A DNA stretch of 5,987 bases from Nitrosarchaeum sp. (GTDB taxonomy: Archaea; Thermoproteota; Nitrososphaeria; Nitrososphaerales; Nitrosopumilaceae). The stretch covers positions 1-5,987 of the forward strand of contig JABFSW010000181.1 of the NCBI GenBank assembly GCA_013140415.1, read 5' to 3'. The notes beneath the pieces were generated by a model. The model saw nothing but the letters and a program-made list of their open reading frames with translations. It ran no database searches and was not told where the DNA came from. Shown here piece by piece: positions 1 through 4,832 of the stretch (position 1 is its first letter; each line of letters begins with the position of its first letter). A program made the translations under genes and the position numbers.

Positions 1-87
1 AGATTTTTTTGGATCAATGACTTTGTCATCTTTTTTAGAGACAATCATAAAACGCTCAGAAACATAATCTTTGCGCATGTCCCCCAT
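1..87 (-). CDS. Partial N-terminus of a probable GalT-like (galactose-1-phosphate uridylyltransferase family) protein
   Basis: Only the first 29 codons are inside the window; the gene runs off the left edge. The frame opens with ATG at 87 and is uninterrupted to base 1. The peptide begins MGDMRKDYVSERFMIVSKK. The pattern 'xRKDxVxxRFxIVS' resembles the N-terminus of archaeal galactose-1-phosphate uridylyltransferase (HIT superfamily), which transfers UMP between UDP-glucose and galactose-1-phosphate. The active-site HxH region would lie well outside the window, so the assignment rests on the N-terminal pattern alone. A second in-frame ATG at 78 (fourth residue) is also possible: TATA-like boxes lie at a leaderless spacing from each (see promoter entry). 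The gene is divergent from apgM. The reading frame is fairly certain; the family call is moderate. Confidence 0.5.
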   Translation of the reverse strand, partial: MGDMRKDYVSERFMIVSKKDDKVIDPKKS

Positions 88-102
88 AATTCATACATGA
101 AG

Positions 103-119
103 TTTAAGTATGTTAAAAC
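103..119 (-). promoter_or_regulatory. Candidate TATA region of the left-edge minus-strand gene
   Basis: On the minus strand there are two short AT boxes. GTTTTAAC (112-119) is centred about 28 nt before the ATG at 87. CTTAAA (103-108) is centred about 28 nt before the alternative ATG at 78. Archaeal TATA boxes sit about 26-28 nt before the transcription start, so each box would suit a leaderless mRNA from its own ATG. No Shine-Dalgarno sequence precedes either start. In such AT-rich DNA this is weak evidence. Confidence 0.3.
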
Positions 120-156
120 GTTTTCCCATACACTGAAAAAGAAAAAAGTAGAACAG

Positions 157-172
157 AAATAAAATTTTATTT
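157..172. repeat. 16-bp perfect A/T palindrome in the divergent intergenic region
   Basis: AAATAAAATTTTATTT reads the same on both strands. It lies within the 228-bp gap between the left-edge minus-strand gene and apgM. An 11-nt part (AATTTTATTTT, 163-173) recurs as a direct copy at 252-262. It could be an operator or simply chance in a very AT-rich spacer. The rest of the gap (88-315) shows no convincing gene, only AT-rich candidate promoter sequence for both flanking genes. Confidence 0.35.
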
Positions 173-280
173 TAATAAAATACAACAATCATTAAAAATA
201 CAAATATTCTTTAGTAAAAATAATCAGAGAATTTTCCAAGTTGTAAATAATAATTTTATTTTGATCGCATATTTTGATGC

Positions 281-292
281 AAGCTTTAAAGG
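281..292 (+). promoter_or_regulatory. Candidate TATA box for apgM (leaderless start at 316)
   Basis: The core TTTAAA occupies 285-290, which is -31 to -26 relative to the ATG at 316. That is the spacing expected for an archaeal TATA box driving a leaderless transcript. The box lies inside the longer open frame that begins at 274/277, which argues against the longer start. The GGAG at 291-294 is too far (about 21 nt) from 316 to act as a ribosome binding site. Confidence 0.45.
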
Positions 293-315
293 AGAGCAAC
301 AGAAAGTTGGGAAAT

Positions 316-1623
316 ATGGGCAGTATCAATAATTCTGATATTCACATGATCTATGTTCTTTTAGATGGGGTGGGGGATCTTCCACACCCAGATTTAGATG
401 GTAAAACACCACTTGAGGCTGCCAATACACCAACTCTTGATAAATTAGCACGAAATGGAGTGATTGGAGAAGTAATTTCAGTAGGAGAAGGAATTGCTCC
501 AGAATCAGATATTGCAGTTTTCAATATGTTAGGGTATAGATTTCACCATGTAGATTATGCAGGCCGAGGCGTCATAGAAGCAATAGGAATTGGAATTGAC
601 TTTAAAGATGGAGACTTGGCATTGAGAGGAAATTATGCTACACTAAATGATGAAGGAATAATCATCGATAGAAGAGCAGGAAGACATATAGAAAAAAATG
701 ACGCAGATGGAATTGCAAAAGAAATTGAAAATAAAATTAAATTTTCATATCCAAATACATCAGTAGTTGTATCACCCACAATAGGACATAGAGTCACAGT
801 AAGAATTAGAGCAGAGGGTGAAAAACTGTCATCGCAAATCACCAATACAGATCCTGCATATGCTAGAGTAGAAGGTATGGGAATAGCAAAAGCAGTAGGA
901 GATTTTTTACGGATTGAAAAATGCTTTCCTCTTGATGAGACAGAAAATGCCAAGAAAACAGCAAAATTGGTTAATGAATTTACGGAGCAATCTCTGAAAA
1001 TTATGAAAGAAAGTCCAATTAATAAAAAAAGAAATGATGCTAAAAAGAAAAGCCTGAGTTGTATTTTACTAAGAGATGCAGGAAACAAATATCCAGATGT
1101 GAAACCTATCAATGAAATGTATTCCATGAAATTCTCATGTATTGTAGATATGCCAGTAGAACTTGGAATTTCAGAGGTATTGGAAATGAAAGCATTCGAA
1201 GCAGGTGGACTAACTGATTATGAGGAGAAAGCCAGAGTAGCTGCAAAAGCAATGGAGACTCAAAATGCAATTTATGTTCACCTAAAAGGCCCAGACGAAT
1301 TTGGTCATGACGGAGATGCAATTGGAAAAATGAAAAATATTGAAGAGATTGATCAACGATTTTTCAAAACATTACTTGCAAATATTGATTCTAATAAAGT
1401 AGCGATAGTTATTTCGGCAGATCATTCAACTCCGTGTATCAACAAAGGCCATAGTGATGATCCGGTACCAATTTTAGTGTCAGGAAATTTTATCAAAAAT
1501 GACGGAACCACTAGAATGACTGAGAATCAAGCTAAGAAAGGAAGCATAGGCCTCATCCAAGGAGCAAACGTAGTAACAACATCTCTTGATTTAATTAAAT
1601 CTCAAATACAACCAAATCTTTAG
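316..1623 (+). CDS. apgM: 2,3-bisphosphoglycerate-independent phosphoglycerate mutase, archaeal ApgM type
   Basis: This enzyme interconverts 3- and 2-phosphoglycerate in cytosolic glycolysis/gluconeogenesis and belongs to the alkaline-phosphatase superfamily with two divalent metals. From the chosen start (435 aa) the metal and catalytic motifs are all visible: LLDGVGD with Asp17; PESDIAVFNMLGY with the phosphoserine nucleophile Ser64; GRGVIEAIGIG and DRRAGRH in the substrate-binding cap; GPDEFGHDGD with Asp327 and His331; SADHSTPC with Asp369 and His370; KGHSDDPVP with His379. The length matches archaeal ApgM (about 400-430 aa). The frame stays open upstream to TTG 274/ATG 277, but the family normally begins shortly before the DGxGD motif and TTTAAA sits 28 nt before 316, so 316 is preferred; ATG 346 is also possible. 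The 3' end overlaps the convergent DUF309 gene by 29 nt. The product is confident; the start is moderate. Confidence 0.93.
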   Translation: MGSINNSDIHMIYVLLDGVGDLPHPDLDGKTPLEAANTPTLDKLARNGVIGEVISVGEGIAPESDIAVFNMLGYRFHHVDYAGRGVIEAIGIGIDFKDGDLALRGNYATLNDEGIIIDRRAGRHIEKNDADGIAKEIENKIKFSYPNTSVVVSPTIGHRVTVRIRAEGEKLSSQITNTDPAYARVEGMGIAKAVGDFLRIEKCFPLDETENAKKTAKLVNEFTEQSLKIMKESPINKKRNDAKKKSLSCILLRDAGNKYPDVKPINEMYSMKFSCIVDMPVELGISEVLEMKAFEAGGLTDYEEKARVAAKAMETQNAIYVHLKGPDEFGHDGDAIGKMKNIEEIDQRFFKTLLANIDSNKVAIVISADHSTPCINKGHSDDPVPILVSGNFIKNDGTTRMTENQAKKGSIGLIQGANVVTTSLDLIKSQIQPNL

Positions 1624-2155
1624 TTGTTTGTATTTCTGTTATTTTATTTCGAATCCTATCAACATCGATAGTACCATACACAGCAGGAGAGTCACCTAAT
1701 TTTTCTAATGCACGCCCTAACATACCAATACCTATGCTATTCTCATTTTTTTGTCCATGAGCAAAAGCAACAGCGAGAAGAATAATTCCTTGCACCAGTT
1801 CTTTTTCTTTACCATAGCATTTTTTCCAAACACCTTCCAAAGATTCATGGCTCTCCCAAAATCTTTCATTGTTAAAATAAAAGACACCGTCCTTGATCCC
1901 CTCTTCTTTTTCAATTTTTTCTTCAACCACATGTCGTATATTGTCTAATTCACCAATTGGACTTAATTTTTCAATTAACAGATCCAAGTCATTTGGGTTA
2001 ATTGAGACATCAAATTCTAGAAATTTACTGGCCACTCGAGCAACTCTTACGGATGCGTGCATGTCTGAACAAATCTCTCTTGCCCTATGAACAAGATCAG
2101 ATGAATGCATTGGGCGGTATCCATTATTTTTTAAATGAATCATGTATCGTTCCAT
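1595..2155 (-). CDS. DUF309-domain protein with an extra N-terminal region, function unknown
   Basis: The protein is 186 aa from ATG 2155. Residues about 90-155 carry the DUF309 signature: FYFNNERFWESHESLEGVWK, then a helix with LVQGIILLAVAFAHGQ, then a third helix GMLGRALEKL. This is the E..HE.LE..W pattern of an all-helical fold seen in bacteria and archaea whose biochemical role is not established. Residues about 1-75 are additional and read as a small alpha/beta domain (RVASKFLEFDVSINPNDLDLLIEKLSPIGEL); I do not recognise it. An in-frame ATG at 2179 and TTG at 2200 would add 8 or 15 residues. ATG 2155 is preferred because AAATTTATG lies about 27 nt upstream on this strand. There is no signal peptide or membrane segment. 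The gene diverges from S24e and converges on apgM, with the last 29 nt shared antisense. The domain call is good; the start is uncertain. Confidence 0.82.
   Translation of the reverse strand: MERYMIHLKNNGYRPMHSSDLVHRAREICSDMHASVRVARVASKFLEFDVSINPNDLDLLIEKLSPIGELDNIRHVVEEKIEKEEGIKDGVFYFNNERFWESHESLEGVWKKCYGKEKELVQGIILLAVAFAHGQKNENSIGIGMLGRALEKLGDSPAVYGTIDVDRIRNKITEIQTTKDLVVFEI
1624..1650 (+). terminator. Weak T-rich candidate terminator after apgM
   Basis: Directly after the TAG stop the plus strand is T-rich (TTGTTTGTATTTCTGTTATTTTATTTC). Archaeal RNA polymerase can terminate at oligo-T tracts without a hairpin. The runs here are short (three to four T), so this is a weak candidate. It lies inside the convergent DUF309 coding region. 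Confidence 0.3.
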
Positions 2156-2177
2156 ATGATGATTTAACTGAAATTTC

Positions 2178-2186
2178 ATAAATTTG
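2178..2186 (-). promoter_or_regulatory. Candidate TATA box of the DUF309 gene
   Basis: On the minus strand the sequence AAATTTATG is centred about 27 nt before ATG 2155, fitting a leaderless transcript. It is part of a near-symmetric stretch (2171-2185, AAATTTCATAAATTT). If the true start is instead ATG 2179, the TATAAA complementary to 2207-2212 would be the box, at about -31. Confidence 0.4.
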
Positions 2187-2206
2187 TTCTCTAATTTCAA
2201 TCAAGG

Positions 2207-2214
2207 TTTATATG
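2207..2214 (+). promoter_or_regulatory. Candidate TATA box of the S24e-S27ae operon
   Basis: TTTATATG lies at -32 to -25 relative to the ATG at 2239, the position and composition expected for an archaeal TATA box of a leaderless mRNA. The ATG at 2212, which opens the longest frame, is part of this box, which makes it an unlikely translation start. Read on the other strand, the same box could serve the divergent DUF309 gene. Confidence 0.55.
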
Positions 2215-2238
2215 AAATATCTTAAGGATTTTGGGTAC

Positions 2239-2577
2239 ATGTCTATTATTCAGATGGTAAATGACGTAAATAACACCTTCTTATCAAGAAGAGAGCTGAT
2301 CTGTAATTTTACAGGATTGGGAGGAAAACTCAAAAAACTTGAAGCAGTAGATATGATTACAAAAGAATTCAAACTATCAGGAAAAGTTGTAATTCCTATG
2401 AGATTACAAACACAGGTAGGTAAGCCACTTGTTACAGGAACATTTTATGTTTATGATGATGAAGTGCTTGCAAAAAAACACATCAACCCAGTAATATTTG
2501 AAAGATTGGAAAAAGCAAAAGCCAAACAAGCTGAAGTGAATACTGCAGCAAGTCCAGAATCGGAGAAATCTGAATAA
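2239..2577 (+). CDS. rps24e: 30S ribosomal protein S24e
   Basis: This is a small-subunit ribosomal protein found in archaea and eukaryotes but not bacteria. From ATG 2239 it is 112 aa. The family's N-terminal strand and the motif before RRE are seen in VNNTFLSRREL (residues 10-20, family form NPLLNRREV). They are followed by GGKLKKLEAVDMITKEFKLSG, the beta region KVVIPMRLQTQVG and the TGTFYVYDDEVLAKKHINP segment. The tail after residue 94 is a low-complexity A/E/S/K extension. The frame is open to ATG 2212, but starting at 2239 places RRE 17 residues in, as in other S24e proteins, and a TATA-like box overlaps 2212. The stop TAA shares its last A with the ATG of S27ae, so the two are almost certainly co-transcribed and possibly translationally coupled. 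Confidence 0.92.
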   Translation: MSIIQMVNDVNNTFLSRRELICNFTGLGGKLKKLEAVDMITKEFKLSGKVVIPMRLQTQVGKPLVTGTFYVYDDEVLAKKHINPVIFERLEKAKAKQAEVNTAASPESEKSE

Positions 2578-2768
2578 TGGCAGCAAAAAAAGCATCAGCT
2601 GGAAAAAAAGGCTCCAGTCCAAATGTTTACAAATATTTCAAAATTGATGGAGACAAATTATCAAGAGGTAGAAAAAATTGTTCTAGATGCGGAAAAGGAG
2701 TTTTCATGTCCAAACATAAAGATAGAAACACCTGCGGAAAGTGTGGATTAACAGAATTTAATCAATAA
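2577..2768 (+). CDS. rps27ae: 30S ribosomal protein S27ae (zinc-binding)
   Basis: This 63-aa small-subunit protein is the archaeal counterpart of the eukaryotic S27a (eS31), here without a ubiquitin fusion, as is normal in archaea. The four zinc ligands are visible as CSRC (Cys35, Cys38) and CGKC (Cys53, Cys56), in the context NCSRCGKGVFMSKHKDR followed by TCGKCGLTEF. The first 15 residues are a Lys/Ala/Ser/Gly-rich basic extension before the YKYFKIDGDKLSRGRK segment. The ATG overlaps the S24e stop by one base. There is no separate ribosome binding site of note (only GGAGAAAT about 16 nt upstream), consistent with coupled translation. The C-terminal 7 nt, including the stop codon, overlap the tail of the convergent HExxH gene. 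Confidence 0.96.
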   Translation: MAAKKASAGKKGSSPNVYKYFKIDGDKLSRGRKNCSRCGKGVFMSKHKDRNTCGKCGLTEFNQ

Positions 2769-3469
2769 AGTTTTTTCTTAATAATTTTAGCACTTTTTTG
2801 TTCTAGTTGGTCTATTCTATGTAAAAATGCAGGATCTAGTTTTATTTTAGATAAGGATTCAGCAGATAATTTGACGGTATTGGCATCAAGGGAGATGTTT
2901 ATTTTTGGAAGATTTTTCTCTAACCAAAATTTCATTACTTTGTCTTCTAGTTTATGATCTCTAAAACCTGCAGGGAATCGTTTTGTGATATGATCTAACA
3001 AAGTTCTATCTTTGAATACAACCTTGGGTTCAAACAATCTTGCTTCATCAGCATAGACACTTTCAAATAGATTTCCAGTAATCTCATCGGAAAGTAAATC
3101 CATTTTTGAAATTTTTCGAATCAATTCCAGAAAATGTAAAAACTCGTGTGCTAAAATTGCATGAATTGTACCTTTAAGACCATATGCAACTAGTGGGGCA
3201 GAAATCTGAATTACAACATGAAACTTGTCATCAAAAAATATTGGAATGGTGCGAGCAAATAAGATTCCAAATTCATAGGAATTAGGATTTGGCGATGAAA
3301 TAACAATTGAGGGTTCTACGTAAGCTGTTGGATAACGTATTCCAGAGGCTTTTTCAATTCTGTTAATACCGTCCACAGTTATAGGAAAACGTTTTACAAC
3401 TAGATCATAAACATCGCCTGGAATTAATCCCTTAAGATGCGCCTCTCTCATTCGTATTAACGGATCCAT
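2762..3469 (-). CDS. Uncharacterised protein with HExxH zinc-metallopeptidase-like motif
   Basis: The 235-aa soluble protein is not one I can name. Residues 101-116 form a hydrophobic helix ending in AILAHEFLHFLEL: His108, Glu109 and His112 give the HExxH signature of zinc peptidases. Downstream, NLFESVYADEARLFEP (133-148) has the look of the ExxAD segment that supplies the third zinc ligand in HExxH proteins such as the ImmA/IrrE group; Glu136 is the best candidate. The preceding strands (KFHVVIQISAPLV) fit the beta-sheet edge usually found before the zinc helix. No signal peptide or membrane span is seen. On the minus strand GAGAGG (3475-3480) precedes ATG 3469 by 5 nt. It partly matches archaeal Shine-Dalgarno sequences and supports this start and translation from within a polycistronic mRNA. 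The gene is last in the srp54-pus10-small-gene series. Peptidase activity is inferred from the motif only. Confidence 0.75.
   Translation of the reverse strand: MDPLIRMREAHLKGLIPGDVYDLVVKRFPITVDGINRIEKASGIRYPTAYVEPSIVISSPNPNSYEFGILFARTIPIFFDDKFHVVIQISAPLVAYGLKGTIHAILAHEFLHFLELIRKISKMDLLSDEITGNLFESVYADEARLFEPKVVFKDRTLLDHITKRFPAGFRDHKLEDKVMKFWLEKNLPKINISLDANTVKLSAESLSKIKLDPAFLHRIDQLEQKSAKIIKKKLY
2771..2799 (+). terminator. Oligo-T terminator candidate of the S24e-S27ae operon
   Basis: Two runs of six T (2771-2776 and 2794-2799), with TTTT at 2785-2788 between them, follow the S27ae stop by 2 and 25 nt. Oligo-T on the non-template strand without a required hairpin is the usual archaeal termination signal. 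The tract also encodes the Lys-rich C-terminus of the opposite gene, so its base composition may partly reflect that coding. Confidence 0.5.
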
Positions 3470-3474
3470 TATAA

Positions 3475-3480
3475 CCTCTC
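3475..3480 (-). promoter_or_regulatory. Shine-Dalgarno site of the HExxH gene
   Basis: GAGAGG followed by TTATA and then ATG at 3469 on the minus strand. The GAGGT part is complementary to the usual archaeal 16S 3' end. None of the other genes I examined has a ribosome binding site this clear, which fits an internal operon gene. Confidence 0.5.
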
Positions 3481-3508
3481 GAGAAATTTGAATGTAAAAA
3501 GGTTGATT

Positions 3509-3610
3509 CTATCGGGATTTTGGTTTTCCTGATTTTGCTGTCTTTTTCCTACGTCGATCAGCTCTTTGATCTGCATGTCGCTTATGTTTACCTCTTTTTC
3601 GTATTGGCAT
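3509..3610 (-). CDS. Very basic 33-residue protein, unrecognised; possibly ribosome- or RNA-associated
   Basis: A short frame from ATG 3610 to TAG at 3509-3511 encodes 33 residues, beginning MPIRKRGKHKRHADQRA and ending in a Lys/Arg-rich tail (RRRKKTAKSGKPKSR). Eight Arg and eight Lys make nearly half the protein; there is no Cys, Trp, Tyr or Phe. The residue composition is that of small ribosomal or RNA-binding proteins. It resembles none of L41e, S30e, L37e or L40e closely enough for me to name it, and it lacks zinc ligands. The frame lies 35 nt after the pus10 stop and 39 nt before the HExxH gene, on the same strand and otherwise in non-coding space, which supports it being a real gene. 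No clear Shine-Dalgarno precedes it. A T6 run (complement of 3619-3624) and a weak AT box near 3633-3640 could mean its own leaderless promoter. It is easily missed by gene callers with a length cut-off. Confidence 0.65.
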   Translation of the reverse strand: MPIRKRGKHKRHADQRADRRRKKTAKSGKPKSR

Positions 3611-3645
3611 ATTTATGTAAAAAATCAGGCATTAGTTAATTGTTA

Positions 3646-4797
3646 TCATTTTAGGTCAATTTCAAGAAAATCAAATGTTATGCATGTACATTTATCATTA
3701 ATAATTTGACAAATTCCAGGAGTTACGTCATCACCATCTACAAATCGTTTTACAGGTAAACCACCCTCTGCTTTAATAAATAAAGTAAAACTATTTTTTG
3801 AAGTTTTTTTATATTTTAAATCAGAGATACACTTTTCGGATCGTTTTCCAGATTTGTCATAAACTATTACAGGTGCACTGAGAAGAATCCGTAGTTTCGT
3901 CATGGCGATAGATTGAATTTCATTTTCTGTAGAAATTTTCAATTCTATTGAGGAACTAAATTTAATTGGTGTTTTTGGAGGGTCAAGAATTGTTTTGCAA
4001 TTATGTATGACAATAGAATCAGATGATATTTTTCGAGGTAGAGAAAGATTTCTTTTGAAGGGGTTTTGAATTTTGACGAAAAATGGTCTCCCAGAACCTA
4101 AAACTAAACTAGATTTATCTTCACCGCCAACCCAAGTAAATTTTGCAGTTGTTCCTCCAAAGGCATTAAAAAGAAATTCAGAAATCTTACCTTCAACGCT
4201 ATCATACTCAGAGATGCCATGGAAATTACAACTTCTGCAACCTTTTCCAGAACAATTAACACATGGTTTTTGTTTTTGAGGTAATCCTCTCTCGGATTTA
4301 GTGTATCTGCCATGTAATAAAATAGGTTTTGAACGTAGTTGACACGATTCATCTTTAAAATTAATTGTAAAAGTAAGATCGGGGGTTAGAAAATCAATTG
4401 TTTTCTTTATTTTTTTAGTGAATTGTTTTCCAAGTTCTTTGGTGATGCAAGTTTTAACACTGTCAATTCCTCGCAGTTTGTATTTTGATCTTATATAATC
4501 ATCCCTGTCTATTATTGATGGTTTAATTAAAGCCCCAACAACCATAGATGAAAAATCATATTCAGAAGAAGCATCCAGCATTAATTTCAGGTAGGGTATG
4601 AGATTATCTAGAAGATTGTTACAAATAAAACATTTTTTAGATGATTGCCTTACAGATGTTTTTAATTTTTTCCCAAGTAATTTATTTGATGAGAGGTTCA
4701 TTTGTTTAGAAAAAAGCCGACCTAAACAATTATCACATAAATCATAATCTTTTATGATTTGATTTGCGATAGGAATAATTTCTTTGATGGTAGTCAT
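3646..4797 (-). CDS. pus10: tRNA pseudouridine synthase Pus10 (Psi54/Psi55)
   Basis: Archaeal Pus10 forms pseudouridine at positions 54 and/or 55 in the T-arm of tRNAs. The 383-aa product has the family architecture. It starts with a zinc-binding region with CDNC (Cys21, Cys24) and CFIC (Cys56, Cys59) and then the accessory THUMP-containing region. Next comes PILLHGRYTKSERGLPQ (158-174), followed by the second cysteine cluster C-VNC-SGKGC-RSC (179, 182, 187, 190). The catalytic segment is GGEDKSSLVLGSGRPFFVKI (224-243), with Asp227 as the expected catalytic Asp. A C-terminal RFVDGDDVTPG element (351-361) closes the domain. Most Pus10 proteins I recall have GRED before the catalytic Asp; here it is GGED. 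ATG 4797 lies 35 nt after the srp54 stop, with no SD or well-placed TATA box, so co-transcription with srp54 is likely. From memory, srp54-pus10 adjacency occurs in other archaea. Confidence 0.92.
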   Translation of the reverse strand: MTTIKEIIPIANQIIKDYDLCDNCLGRLFSKQMNLSSNKLLGKKLKTSVRQSSKKCFICNNLLDNLIPYLKLMLDASSEYDFSSMVVGALIKPSIIDRDDYIRSKYKLRGIDSVKTCITKELGKQFTKKIKKTIDFLTPDLTFTINFKDESCQLRSKPILLHGRYTKSERGLPQKQKPCVNCSGKGCRSCNFHGISEYDSVEGKISEFLFNAFGGTTAKFTWVGGEDKSSLVLGSGRPFFVKIQNPFKRNLSLPRKISSDSIVIHNCKTILDPPKTPIKFSSSIELKISTENEIQSIAMTKLRILLSAPVIVYDKSGKRSEKCISDLKYKKTSKNSFTLFIKAEGGLPVKRFVDGDDVTPGICQIINDKCTCITFDFLEIDLK

Positions 4798-4832
4798 GTT
4801 AATTTTTAATTTTTAACAAATGGATGGTAATT

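Noticed and set aside
97..162. Plus-strand 21-codon frame starting MKFKYVKTF
   Set aside because: It occupies the upstream region of the divergent left-edge gene, has no SD or TATA at a suitable spacing, and its Lys-rich content follows from A-rich DNA.
633..1127. 164-codon minus-strand open frame within apgM
   Set aside because: It is antisense to strongly supported apgM coding sequence and its Phe/Ser/Leu-rich product is typical of a shadow frame in AT-rich DNA.
1751..2090. Plus-strand open frames opposite the DUF309 gene
   Set aside because: Low-complexity Phe/Asn/Ser products antisense to a gene with a recognisable domain; no promoter or SD.
2577..2768. Possible loss of a ubiquitin domain from S27ae
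   Set aside because: Archaeal S27ae normally lacks the ubiquitin fusion found in eukaryotes, so nothing is missing.
4073..4352. Frames of 68 and 82 codons overlapping pus10
   Set aside because: They cover the Pus10 cysteine cluster and catalytic motif, which are read in the main frame; their products match nothing I know.
4798..4832. Promoter or terminator between srp54 and pus10
   Set aside because: The TTAAAAATTAAAAATTAAC stretch is too close to ATG 4797 to serve as a TATA box at normal spacing, and there is no oligo-T run longer than three on the minus strand.
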